Shown here piece after piece: positions 6,549 to 14,533 of a stretch of DNA of 14,552 nt. Position 1 is the stretch's first letter, and each line of letters starts with the position of its first letter. Origin of the DNA: an uncultured Roseburia sp. (GTDB taxonomy: Bacteria > Bacillota > Clostridia > Lachnospirales > Lachnospiraceae); contig URJS01000062.1 in assembly GCA_900548205.1 (NCBI GenBank), positions 1 through 14,552 on the forward strand, written 5' to 3'. The notes below the pieces were generated by a model, which saw only the letters and a program-made list of their open reading frames with translations, made no database searches and was not told the origin of the DNA. Both the position numbers and the translations under genes were made by a program.

Positions 6549-7436
6549 ATGCAAAAGAAGCCGGGCTGGCAGGAGAGGAAAAATTATAAATGGATTTATC
6601 TGTTTTTACTTCCTACGTTCATCGTTTTTGTCATGTTTTATCTGGTGCCTGTGATACAGGTGTTTGTTACGTCGTTTACATCGTGGGACGGCTTTAACAG
6701 TCCGAAATTTAACGGACTTAGCAATTATGTGAATCTGTTTAAGCGAGGAACTTTTTTGATTTCCTTAAAAAACCTGCTGGCATGGAGTCTGATTGCCATG
6801 ACCCTGCATGTCGGTTTCGGAACGTTGGTTGCTTTTATTTTGTTTCGCAAACCGTGGGGATGGAAATTTACAAGAGCGGTCTTTATGATACCGAATGTCA
6901 TTTCTGCGGCTGCATGGGCGATGATGTACCGATTTATTTTCAATAATGATTTTGGCGTATTAAATTATATCATCCGTCTGTTTAATCCTGATTTTCAGGT
7001 GCAGTGGTTTTACAGCTCGCCCTATGCGTTTATCAGTGTGACGCTGACATGGCTGTTTTATGCAGTCATTGTCACGCTGGTCGTTTTAGGAGATTTGATG
7101 AATATTCCGCAGGAATGGATGGAGGCGGCAAAGATTGACGGGGCAGGCACATGGCAGCTTGTCCGTTACATCCAGCTTCCGCTGTGCAGAAATGCGATTG
7201 GAACAAGTGTCATCTGTTCTCTGACATCGCGTATTACCATGTATGAGCAGATTGCACTGACGACGGCAGGAGGACCGGGGGATGATACCATGAGCTTGTC
7301 CATGATGCTGGTAAATAATCTGACGGATTATAAGTACGGGCAGGCAAATGCGATCGGCGTCATAATGTTTCTTATCGGACTGGTTGTATTGGTTGTTGTC
7401 AACCGTGCATTCCGGATGAGTGAATCTGATTATTGA
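6549..7436 (+). CDS. ABC sugar transporter permease, MalF/UgpA type
   Basis: A 295-aa integral membrane protein, one half of the transmembrane channel. The first membrane helix is at about 16-38, and several more hydrophobic segments follow (about 75-98, 108-130, 161-181, 266-286). The cytoplasmic EAA loop that contacts the ATPase is at 189-211 (EWMEAAKIDGAG...QLPL). TTAGGPGDDT (238-247) is a typical feature of MalF-type subunits. The ATG at 6549 follows AAAGGAG (about 6536-6542). It lies 33 bases after the binding-protein gene, and its stop falls just before the next permease start, so the genes are co-transcribed. No ATP-binding subunit is encoded in the window, so a shared MsmX/MsmK-like ATPase is presumably used. 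Confidence 0.92.
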   Translation: MQKKPGWQERKNYKWIYLFLLPTFIVFVMFYLVPVIQVFVTSFTSWDGFNSPKFNGLSNYVNLFKRGTFLISLKNLLAWSLIAMTLHVGFGTLVAFILFRKPWGWKFTRAVFMIPNVISAAAWAMMYRFIFNNDFGVLNYIIRLFNPDFQVQWFYSSPYAFISVTLTWLFYAVIVTLVVLGDLMNIPQEWMEAAKIDGAGTWQLVRYIQLPLCRNAIGTSVICSLTSRITMYEQIALTTAGGPGDDTMSLSMMLVNNLTDYKYGQANAIGVIMFLIGLVVLVVVNRAFRMSESDY

Positions 7437-7446
7437 GGTGAGGCAT

Positions 7447-8280
7447 ATGAAATTAATAAAAAAAGGATTATCCGGCATTCTCATGTATGCCATTATGCTT
7501 TTTGTAATCGTAATATCGCTGTTTCCAATCCTATGGGTTATTTTATCTTCGTTTAAGACAAACGCGGAGATATTGGGCAATCCGTTTTCACTGCCCGCTT
7601 CCTTTTCCTTTGACGCATTTGTGCATTTATTTGAGAATTACAACTTTCCTGTTTATTTCGCAAATTCGTTATTGTCATCGGTAGTTGCGACAGCCGTTTC
7701 GCTGCTCATTTATTCTATGGGCGCGTATGTGATCGCCAAATATCGTTTTCCGGGAAGAATGCTGCTTTATCTGCTCTTTACCATTACGCTTCTCGTGCCG
7801 GGACACAGCCGAACACAGCCGATTTTTTCTTTGATCATGAAGCTTGGACTGTATGATAATATCTGGGGCGTGACAGTTGTTTACCTGTCCGCAGGCATGG
7901 CGATGTCTATGTTTCTTTTAAAAGCGGGATTTATGTCAGTTCCAAAGTCATTGGATGAGGCGGCTTTGATCGACGGAGCGGGATTTATGAGAATTTTCTG
8001 GACGATTAATCTTCCACTTGCCAGGGGCTCGCTTGCGACAGCGGGGATCCTGATGTTTCTTGGAAATTGGAATGAGTATTATTTTGCGTCCCTGTTGACT
8101 TCTTCGGATACTTCACGGACATTACCGATCGCGCTTGCGTTCTTTACGAGTGAGTTTTCCTATAACTATACGATGATGTTTGCAGCGCTGGCGATTGTCA
8201 TTATACCGGGCATTCTCCTGTATGTCGTAGCACAGGAACAGGTGCAGGCGAGTGTGGCGGCGTCGGGAATTAAAGAATAA
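7447..8280 (+). CDS. ABC sugar transporter permease, MalG/UgpE type
   Basis: A 277-aa second permease subunit. The N-terminal helix is about 10-35, with others near 72-97, 104-125, 139-163, 194-214 and 242-262. The EAA loop lies at 168-191 (SLDEAALIDGAG...INLPL), followed by GNWNEYYFA (206-214), a MalG-family hallmark. The C-terminus ends with the usual short polar tail. The ATG at 7447 is preferred to the upstream in-frame ATG at 7420, which lies inside the first permease: GAGGTGAGG just before 7447 is a good ribosome binding site. It sits only ten bases after the stop of the MalF-type gene and pairs with it to form the channel. Confidence 0.92.
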   Translation: MKLIKKGLSGILMYAIMLFVIVISLFPILWVILSSFKTNAEILGNPFSLPASFSFDAFVHLFENYNFPVYFANSLLSSVVATAVSLLIYSMGAYVIAKYRFPGRMLLYLLFTITLLVPGHSRTQPIFSLIMKLGLYDNIWGVTVVYLSAGMAMSMFLLKAGFMSVPKSLDEAALIDGAGFMRIFWTINLPLARGSLATAGILMFLGNWNEYYFASLLTSSDTSRTLPIALAFFTSEFSYNYTMMFAALAIVIIPGILLYVVAQEQVQASVAASGIKE

Positions 8281-8301
8281 CATTTAAAGGAGATAAATGA
8301 A

Positions 8302-10650
8302 ATGACCCCAAAGATAGATTACTATGCGAAAAAGGGAGACAATGCTGGATGGCTGATCAGGGAGACCGATTTTTTCCCGGAGCATCTGGGAAAATGTGAG
8401 GCGATTTTTTGTCAGGGAAACGGATATTTGGGACAGAGAGCCGCATTAGAGGAGACCTATGTCGGCGAGAAAAGAAATCTTTTCGTGACGGGCACGTTTG
8501 ATAAGTTTGATGAGAGTGAAGTGACAGAGCTTCCAAATTTGCCGGATATGACAAATATGGAAATTTTTATTAACGGCGACCGTTTTCGGATGGACTCCGG
8601 CAGGCTGAAAAGCTATGAGAGACAGCTTGATCTACAGACCGGAATCCTTACAAGAGATATTGAGTGGATCAGCCCGAAGGGGGAGCAATTCAAGCTTCAT
8701 TTTGAACGTTTTGTTTCTCTGTCGGATGAGCATACGTTCGGACAAAAGGCAGAAATCACACCGCTTGCAAATGCAGCTACGATAAAGGTACGCAGCGGAA
8801 TTAACGGATGTGTGACAAATACGGGAACACAGCATTTCCATGAGGGAAAGATGAGAATTTATGACGGCACGATCATGGAAATGTGCAGTGAAACCGTAGA
8901 GTCTGAGGTATTGTGCTGCCAGTATGCAGAAAATAGGTTTTATCTTGGGGGAGCTGCGGAAAAGGCAGAGCAGCTTCCTGTGATCGACAGAAGAAAGCTT
9001 GCGACAGAAACAGCGTTTACCGTAGAGCAGGGACAGACGCTGACCGTAGAAAAGCTTTGCTGTATACATACCTCAAGGGATCAAATATATGAGGGTACAG
9101 AGTCTGTCAAAGAGAAGGTACCTGCGGACGGAAAGCATCATATGGAAGCAATCGGCAGGAAGGGGTATGAGGCATTAAAGCAGGAAAGCTGTGCGGCATG
9201 GGAGAATTATTGGGAGAAACAGGATATACAGATTGAGAGCGAAGACGCTTATGACCAGACAGCGGTACGTTTTGCACTATATCATTTGAATATTATGGTA
9301 AAACGTGACGACGACAGGGTCGGAATCGGTGCGAAGGCATTGAGCGGCGAGGGCTATAAGGGACATTCGTTTTGGGATACGGAAATCTTCCTCCTTCCGC
9401 ATTATCTTTTTACAGACCCTGCGACAGCAAGGACGCTTCTTTCCTATCGTGGAAAAAGTCTTCCGGGCGCTGTGAGAAAAGCGGAGGAAAACGGATACCG
9501 TGGGGCGATGTTCCCGTGGGAGTCTGCATGGCTTTACGATGGGGAGGTGACGCCGCTTTGGGGAGGCGCTGACGTCGTGACCGGAAAGCAGATGAAGATA
9601 CTTACCGGAATCTTAGAGCAGCATATTTCCGCTGACGTTGCTTTTGCGGTATGGCAGTATTTTACGGCGACAGAGGATGAAGCGTTTATGGTTGCCTGCG
9701 GATATGAAATTATCCTTGCGACTGCTTTGTTCTGGACGGACCGCGTGGAATGGAATGAGGATAAATCGTGCTGTTTCCTCACAGATGTGATCGGACCGGA
9801 TGAATATAAGGAGCATGTGGATAACAATGCCTATACCAATTATATGGTGCATGAGAATCTTTTGCTGGCAGAGCGTGTCATTAAGGAGTTAGAGAGCGGG
9901 CAGGGAGAAATTTTCACCCGTCTGGATCAGAAATACAGGCTGCATGAGCTTTTGGTGGTCATTACCGAGACGAAAGAAAAGCTTTATCTCCCGACTGCGG
10001 ACGAGGACGGAATTTTGCCGCAGTTTGAGCGTTATTTTGAGCTGAAAGCCATTGATCTTTCCAAATATAAGGCAAGTGACGTTGTCGGAACGATTTCCAA
10101 TGATTATAACATGGAGCAGATTAGCGGAATGCAGGTATCCAAGCAGGCAGATACGATTCTTTTGATGATGCTTTTTCCTGAGAAATTTACACGCGAAGAA
10201 AAGGAAAAAAATTATCGCTTCTACGAGCAGCGCACACTTCATGATTCGTCCCTCAGTAAATCCACGCACTGCATTATGGCGGCGCAGCTTGAGAAATCAG
10301 AAGAAGCATACCACTTTTTCCGCGGATGTCTCGATACTGATTTAGGTCAGACAATGACGACCTCTGACATGGGAATCCACAGCGCAAGCATGGGCGGTAT
10401 CTGGCAGAGCATTGTCTATGGTTTTGGAGGCGTTTATCTTTCCGAGGACGGAATCGGGATTGCACCAAAGCTTCCGAAGCAGTGGAAACAGCTTTCTTTT
10501 ACCATTATTTATAGGAATTGTCCGCTCAAGGTACAGGCAGACGGTAAGCAGATCGTGATAAAAAATGAAGGCGCAAAGGATGTGAGAGTTTATCAAAATG
10601 GCAGCGCCAAAATGATAAAGGCAGGCGAAACGCTTGCAGAGCATATGTGA
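8302..10650 (+). CDS. GH65 disaccharide phosphorylase (kojibiose/nigerose/maltose phosphorylase family)
   Basis: A 782-aa glycoside hydrolase family 65 enzyme. Members split alpha-glucosyl disaccharides with inorganic phosphate, inverting the anomer to give beta-glucose 1-phosphate. The N-terminal beta-sandwich spans about 1-270, the (alpha/alpha)6 catalytic barrel about 310-700 and a small C-terminal beta domain the rest. Conserved segments are HSFWDTEIF (355-363), the general acid E501 in VIGPDEYKEHVDNNAYTN, KQADT (614-618), the phosphate-site stretch HDSSLSKSTH (647-656) and GIHSASMGGIW (691-701). No signal peptide is present, so it acts on imported sugar. The acceptor-site region (about 415-450, with EQHISADVAFAVWQY) seems closer to kojibiose- or nigerose-type members than to Lactobacillus maltose phosphorylase, but that is from memory and is not decisive. 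The ribosome binding site AAAGGAG precedes ATG 8302. Confidence 0.9.
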   Translation: MTPKIDYYAKKGDNAGWLIRETDFFPEHLGKCEAIFCQGNGYLGQRAALEETYVGEKRNLFVTGTFDKFDESEVTELPNLPDMTNMEIFINGDRFRMDSGRLKSYERQLDLQTGILTRDIEWISPKGEQFKLHFERFVSLSDEHTFGQKAEITPLANAATIKVRSGINGCVTNTGTQHFHEGKMRIYDGTIMEMCSETVESEVLCCQYAENRFYLGGAAEKAEQLPVIDRRKLATETAFTVEQGQTLTVEKLCCIHTSRDQIYEGTESVKEKVPADGKHHMEAIGRKGYEALKQESCAAWENYWEKQDIQIESEDAYDQTAVRFALYHLNIMVKRDDDRVGIGAKALSGEGYKGHSFWDTEIFLLPHYLFTDPATARTLLSYRGKSLPGAVRKAEENGYRGAMFPWESAWLYDGEVTPLWGGADVVTGKQMKILTGILEQHISADVAFAVWQYFTATEDEAFMVACGYEIILATALFWTDRVEWNEDKSCCFLTDVIGPDEYKEHVDNNAYTNYMVHENLLLAERVIKELESGQGEIFTRLDQKYRLHELLVVITETKEKLYLPTADEDGILPQFERYFELKAIDLSKYKASDVVGTISNDYNMEQISGMQVSKQADTILLMMLFPEKFTREEKEKNYRFYEQRTLHDSSLSKSTHCIMAAQLEKSEEAYHFFRGCLDTDLGQTMTTSDMGIHSASMGGIWQSIVYGFGGVYLSEDGIGIAPKLPKQWKQLSFTIIYRNCPLKVQADGKQIVIKNEGAKDVRVYQNGSAKMIKAGETLAEHM

Positions 10651-10664
10651 GAAGGAGAAAAGCT

Positions 10665-11309
10665 GTGGAAAATAAGCAGTATAAAGGAATTATATTTGAT
10701 TTGGACGGAGTGATCTGTCATACAGACCGCTATCATTACGAGGCATGGAAAATGCTGGCAGACCGGTTGGAAATTCCGTTTGACGAGAAAATCAATAACA
10801 GGCTGCGCGGCGTATCAAGAAATGAGAGCCTTGACATCGTTCTTGAAAAAAGCAGTAAGGTCTATACCAGAGAAGAAAAGCTGGCAATGGCTGAGGAGAA
10901 GAATGATTGCTATCGTAAGCTGCTGGCACAGATGACGCCTGCGGATCTAAGTCCTGCCGTCAAGGAAATGCTGGATGCGTTAAAACAAAGCAAAAAGCTG
11001 GCGATCGGTTCTTCCAGTAAAAATACAAAATTTATTTTGGAGAGAATCGGATTGGATGATTATTTTGACGTCATCGCAGACGGCAATGACATCACGCATT
11101 CAAAGCCGGATCCGGAAGTGTTTTTACTGGCGGCAGAGAGACTTGGGCTTTCGCCTGAGGAATGTCTGGTTGTCGAGGACGCAAAGGCAGGCATTGACGC
11201 AGCGTTTGCAGGAGGCTTTGACAGTGCGGCGGTCGGTGACGCTGCCGGATACGAGAAAGCAACCTATTCATTGGATGATGTTGCAGAATTGAAGGAGTTT
11301 CGTTTTTAG
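10665..11309 (+). CDS. pgmB: Beta-phosphoglucomutase
   Basis: A 214-aa HAD-superfamily enzyme that converts beta-glucose 1-phosphate, the product of the GH65 phosphorylase, to glucose 6-phosphate. FDLDGV carries the nucleophile D12 and acid/base D14, and the DTxxYHxxAWKxLA-like segment follows (HTDRYHYEAWKMLAD). The cap motif LRGVSRNESL (family consensus LxGVSRxxSL) separates beta-PGM from other HAD phosphatases. GSSSKNT is motif II, SKPDPEVF carries the motif III lysine and VVEDAKAGIDAA motif IV. The GTG start at 10665 is chosen because AAGGAG (10652-10657) lies seven bases before it; an in-frame GTG at 10647 lacks a site and overlaps the GH65 stop. It is last in the operon, with a terminator 28 bases beyond the stop. 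Confidence 0.93.
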   Translation: MENKQYKGIIFDLDGVICHTDRYHYEAWKMLADRLEIPFDEKINNRLRGVSRNESLDIVLEKSSKVYTREEKLAMAEEKNDCYRKLLAQMTPADLSPAVKEMLDALKQSKKLAIGSSSKNTKFILERIGLDDYFDVIADGNDITHSKPDPEVFLLAAERLGLSPEECLVVEDAKAGIDAAFAGGFDSAAVGDAAGYEKATYSLDDVAELKEFRF

Positions 11310-11336
11310 CACAGGCTATAGAATTGAAGGAAAATA

Positions 11337-11366
11337 CCCGAACTAGTGAGAGGTTCGGGCATTTTT
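11337..11366 (+). terminator. Rho-independent terminator of the sugar operon
   Basis: CCCGAAC (11337-11343) pairs with GTTCGGG (11353-11359) over a nine-base loop, followed by CATTTTT. It ends the operon after pgmB. On the minus strand the stem is followed by TATTTTCC, so it may also end the convergent MATE transcript (stop at 11383). Confidence 0.8.
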
Positions 11367-11382
11367 GACATTTATGAGATGA

Positions 11383-12744
11383 TCACATTGGGAGGTATGC
11401 ATTCAGTTTTTTGATACGGACAATGTAGTAAATCAAAAACAGTACGGAGGTCAATATCCATGAAATCGGATAGTTCAGCAGCGTCACCGTAAGGGTCGGA
11501 TAAAGCGGCACAACAACGAAAATCCAAGCGATACGGAGCACACAGATACCTCCGGTTGTGATAATTGTTGGGATGACAACGTCTCCCATACCGCGCAGAG
11601 CGCCGGAGAGCACCTCCGTAAGCACAAAGGTGGCATAAAAAGGCGTCATGATCCATAGCATTTCGATTCCGATTGCAACCACGGATGCATCGTCAATGAA
11701 GATGTGAAACAGCGGTATGCGCAGGATGATGAAGAATAATGACATAAAGACAGAAATTGCAAGGTCCATCCAGATGCAGACATGAATGCTTTTTTTCACG
11801 CGCTGCATTTGTCCCGCGCCATAATTCTGCCCGACAAAGGTTGTGATAGCAAGACCGCAGGCGCTGCTTACCGTCCAAAAAAGGGCGTCCATTTTTCCAT
11901 ACGCAGCCCATGCGGCAGCAGTATCTGTGCCGAAGGTGTTTAGGGCAGCCTGGATGATTATATTGGAAATGCTGTACATCGCGTACTGCATGCCGCCCGG
12001 CAATCCGACGATCAATTCAGATTTTAATACTTCTCCGTGAAAGCGGATGCTGCGTAGGGAAAACTGACAGTCAGGAGAGCGCAGCAGATACCATGTTACC
12101 ATAAGCGCGCTGATCGCCTGTGAGATCACTGTAGCAATCGCGGCTCCTGAGATTCCCATATGGAAAAAGCGAATAAAAAGCACATCAAGAATAATATTGA
12201 TGATACAGCAGACAATGAGGGCATAGAGCGGACGTCTGGAATCTCCGAGCGCCCGCAGCAGTGCAGAGCCCGTGTTATAAATAAAGGTAAAGAAGATACC
12301 TCCAAAATATATCTGCAGATAGAGGATAGAATCTGCCATTAATTCCTCCGGTGTATTCATAGCGGAAAGAACAGGACCCGCTGTTATAATTCCGAAGATC
12401 ATGATAAAAATACTGCCGACGATTGAAAATGCGTAGAGGGTGTGAATGCTGTGATTCACGCCCTTTTTATCTCCGCATCCAAAAAACTGTGAGACGATCA
12501 CGGAAGCACCGGAGGTCAGACCCACGAAAAATCCGACGATGAGGGCAATGATCATTCCGGCAGAGCCGCCTACGGCGGCAAGCGCCTCCTTGCCGAGAAA
12601 ACGCCCGACGATCACGGCGTCCGCCGTATTATAAAGCTGCTGGAAAAGCGAGCCCAACAAAATTGGGAAAAAGAAAAACAAAAGCTGTTTCCAGATCACG
12701 CCATGTATAATTTCATTTGTTTTTTCTTGCATTGTTGTATTCAT
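11383..12744 (-). CDS. MATE-family efflux transporter
   Basis: A 453-aa polytopic membrane protein of the multidrug and toxic compound extrusion family, which exports cationic drugs or metabolites using Na+ or H+ gradients. The length and about twelve hydrophobic segments fit the family. Typical family stretches are LFQQLYNTADAVIVGRFLG (residues 33-51) in the first helix, LGDSRRP in the first half and the matching RGMGDVVIP in the second, reflecting the two-fold internal repeat, with VGQNYGAG between them. The ATG at 12744 has GGAGA about seven bases upstream; an ATG at codon 5 is a possible alternative. It is convergent with the sugar operon and functionally unrelated as far as can be seen. 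The substrate cannot be predicted. Confidence 0.92.
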   Translation of the reverse strand: MNTTMQEKTNEIIHGVIWKQLLFFFFPILLGSLFQQLYNTADAVIVGRFLGKEALAAVGGSAGMIIALIVGFFVGLTSGASVIVSQFFGCGDKKGVNHSIHTLYAFSIVGSIFIMIFGIITAGPVLSAMNTPEELMADSILYLQIYFGGIFFTFIYNTGSALLRALGDSRRPLYALIVCCIINIILDVLFIRFFHMGISGAAIATVISQAISALMVTWYLLRSPDCQFSLRSIRFHGEVLKSELIVGLPGGMQYAMYSISNIIIQAALNTFGTDTAAAWAAYGKMDALFWTVSSACGLAITTFVGQNYGAGQMQRVKKSIHVCIWMDLAISVFMSLFFIILRIPLFHIFIDDASVVAIGIEMLWIMTPFYATFVLTEVLSGALRGMGDVVIPTIITTGGICVLRIAWIFVVVPLYPTLTVTLLNYPISWILTSVLFLIYYIVRIKKLNAYLPM

Positions 12745-12774
12745 AAAAAATCTCCATTCTAAAGAGCCGTGCAG

Positions 12775-12812
12775 TTATGGGAACCCTTTCTTTATTATAT
12801 TATTTCCCATAA
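12775..12812 (-). other. Inverted repeat in the MATE gene leader
   Basis: TTATGGGAA (12775-12783) and TTCCCATAA (12804-12812) are perfect 9-bp inverted copies around a 20-base AT-rich loop. It lies between the promoter and the ribosome binding site, so it is in the transcribed leader. It could be an RNA hairpin or an operator; which one is unknown. Confidence 0.5.
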
Positions 12813-12851
12813 AAAGAAGCGGTAAATCAGATAACCGCCGCTCATTAGTAG

Positions 12852-12880
12852 ATTATAGCAGGATGTAGGGGAAAGGACAA
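12852..12880 (-). promoter_or_regulatory. Promoter of the MATE transporter gene
   Basis: On the minus strand, TTGTCC (12880-12875), a 17-base spacer and a perfect TATAAT (12857-12852) preceded by TGC (extended -10) form a strong housekeeping-type promoter. It gives a leader of about 100 bases before the ATG. Confidence 0.75.
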
Positions 12881-13082
12881 GGAAAAATAGAAAGATTTTG
12901 TTCATGAAAAATTTGAAATTATAATTGTAGAAAACTATTGAAGAAGTGCAGAGGGAGGTGTATGATTAGAAAAATAAAAGGGGGGAGCGGAATGCAGGGG
13001 ATTGCAGCTGGGGAGCTGCGCCGTGCGAGAGATGCGGTGACGTGGGAGGGAAAGGAGTTAAGTGAAAAGACTTTAACGATAT
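12881..13082. other. Intergenic stretch without a convincing gene
   Basis: Between the MATE promoter and the hairpin near pepT I find no protein-coding region I would trust. It holds purine-rich sequence and a short perfect inverted repeat, GCAGCT/AGCTGC around GGGG (13004-13019). An open frame on the + strand runs through here into the 3' end of pepT but has no recognisable product. Confidence 0.5.
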
Positions 13083-13141
13083 GTCAGCCAGAGCCTTCCT
13101 CATCCTATAAAATAATAAGAATAAGGAAGGCTCTTACTGAC
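13083..13141. repeat. Long hairpin downstream of pepT
   Basis: AGAGCCTTCCT (13090-13100) pairs perfectly with AGGAAGGCTCT (13124-13134). After a two-base mismatch on each side the stem continues with GTCAG (13083-13087) and CTGAC (13137-13141). The loop is 23 AT-rich bases. No T run follows on either strand, so it is not a classical terminator. It starts 29 bases beyond the pepT stop, so it could protect or define the 3' end of that mRNA, or be a dispersed palindromic element. Confidence 0.6.
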
Positions 13142-13169
13142 GACGGTTACCGATATGCTCCACACAAAA

Positions 13170-14426
13170 TTATTTTCCTGCTTCAGACACTGCCCCCACG
13201 GCGATGATAGAGACAATATTTTGTATGATTTTTACGGCGGTTTCCATACCCTCTACGCTGATATGCTCATAAGGTCCATGAAAGCCATAGCCGCCCGTGC
13301 CAAGATTTGGACAGGGCAGTCCCATAAAGCTTAATCTTGCGCCATCCGTTCCGCCGCGTACCGGACGGGAAAGCGGCTCTAAGCCGACTGCAGAGATAGC
13401 CTTCTTGGCAATTTCTACGACATGTGGGCAACCCTTGATTACTTCCAGCATATTGGAATAGGAATCCGTGATCGTTAATGTCACTGTTTTTTCACCGTAT
13501 TTGCGGTTCATTTCAGTTTCTATGCTGTGGAGCAAATGCAGACGGTTTTCAAAGGATTCCTTATCGTGATCGCGGACAATATAGGATAATTCGGCAGAAG
13601 CAACGTCGCCCTTCATATCCGTCAAATGGAAAAAGCCCTCTCTCCCCTCCGTATGTGCCGGAGTTTCGTTTGGGGGCAGCATTGCCTGAATTTCACAGGC
13701 AACAAGCGCGGCGTTTACCATAATATCCTTTGCCTCCCCCGGATGCACATTTACACCCTGAATTGAAAAATCTGCGCTGGAGGCATTGAAGTTATCATAA
13801 GCAACCTCTCCCTCATAGTCGCCGTCGAGCGTGTAGGCAAATTCCGCCTTAAAATAATCAAGGTCAAAAAGATTTGCACCGCAGCCAACCTCCTCGTCCG
13901 GCGTAAAGCCGACCCAGATGTCTCCGTGCGGTTTGCCGGAGGCAATGATCTCCTCGACAGCCGTTAGGATCTCTGAAATGCCTGCCTTATCGTCAGCGCC
14001 AAGCAATGTAGTTCCATCTGTTGTGATCAGAGTTCTTCCTTTTAAGGACTTTAGGGATGGGAAATCGGACACCTTTAGATAGGCGCCGCTGCCCGAAAGC
14101 AAGACATCACCGCCGTCATAATCAGAAAGACACTGCGGCTTCACATCTTTTCCCGGAAAATCGGGCGCTGTATCCATGTGGGAAATAAATCCGACGGCCG
14201 GGCGATCCTCACAGCCTTCGGTTGCCGGAAGCAGACCATAGACATAGCAGTGATCTGTGAGTATGACATTGGTAAGACCAAGCTCACGCAGCTCCTGCTC
14301 CAATGCCTTCCCTAAATCAAATTGACGTGCGGAGGAGGGGATCCTTGGTTCTCCCTGCTCCATATTATTTTCATCGGCAGTAGTCCAATATGAAACATAT
14401 TTTAAAAATCGTTCTTTTACCTGCAT
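13170..14426 (-). CDS. pepT: Peptidase T (tripeptide aminopeptidase, M20B)
   Basis: A 418-aa cytoplasmic zinc aminopeptidase that removes the N-terminal residue from tripeptides, the last steps of peptide breakdown. The dinuclear zinc site is complete by comparison with the E. coli/Salmonella enzyme: H83 and D85 (in SHMDTAPD), bridging D145 (in GADDKAG), E178 (catalytic base) and E179 (in PDEEVG), D201 (in TLDGD) and H388 (in GPYEH). VRGGTDGARLSF and CPNLGTGGYGFHGPYEH are signature stretches of PepT. The M20 dimerisation domain lies at about 214-320. The ATG at 14426 follows AAGGAGG. It is a single gene, with a divergent promoter upstream pointing the other way. Confidence 0.95.
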   Translation of the reverse strand: MQVKERFLKYVSYWTTADENNMEQGEPRIPSSARQFDLGKALEQELRELGLTNVILTDHCYVYGLLPATEGCEDRPAVGFISHMDTAPDFPGKDVKPQCLSDYDGGDVLLSGSGAYLKVSDFPSLKSLKGRTLITTDGTTLLGADDKAGISEILTAVEEIIASGKPHGDIWVGFTPDEEVGCGANLFDLDYFKAEFAYTLDGDYEGEVAYDNFNASSADFSIQGVNVHPGEAKDIMVNAALVACEIQAMLPPNETPAHTEGREGFFHLTDMKGDVASAELSYIVRDHDKESFENRLHLLHSIETEMNRKYGEKTVTLTITDSYSNMLEVIKGCPHVVEIAKKAISAVGLEPLSRPVRGGTDGARLSFMGLPCPNLGTGGYGFHGPYEHISVEGMETAVKIIQNIVSIIAVGAVSEAGK

Positions 14427-14449
14427 AAAAGCCTCCTTAAACTTAGTGG

Positions 14450-14455
14450 ATAATT
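14450..14455 (-). promoter_or_regulatory. Candidate -10 box of pepT
   Basis: A perfect TATAAT on the minus strand (ATTATA at 14452-14457 or close by on the + strand) lies about 25 bases before the pepT start codon, in very AT-rich DNA. No good -35 stands 17 bases upstream, so this assignment is weak. Confidence 0.25.
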
Positions 14456-14504
14456 ATAAAATATCATAGTTTGAAAAAAAATAAAATATTTTATAAAAAA
14501 ATAG

Positions 14505-14533
14505 TTGCAATTTTAAAAATTATGTTATATAAT
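14505..14533 (+). promoter_or_regulatory. Near-consensus promoter for a gene beyond the right edge
   Basis: TTGCAA (14505-14510), a 17-base spacer and a perfect TATAAT (14528-14533) point out of the window. The transcript would start at about 14540. It implies a gene or RNA divergent from pepT, which cannot be seen here. Confidence 0.65.

Noticed and set aside
12938..13207. 89-codon open frame on the + strand between the MATE gene and pepT
   Set aside because: It starts at a TTG with no suitable ribosome binding site, runs through the long hairpin, ends antisense inside the 3' end of pepT, and the translated sequence has no recognisable domain. An internal ATG at 12962 has a GGGAGG only three bases away, too close to be convincing.
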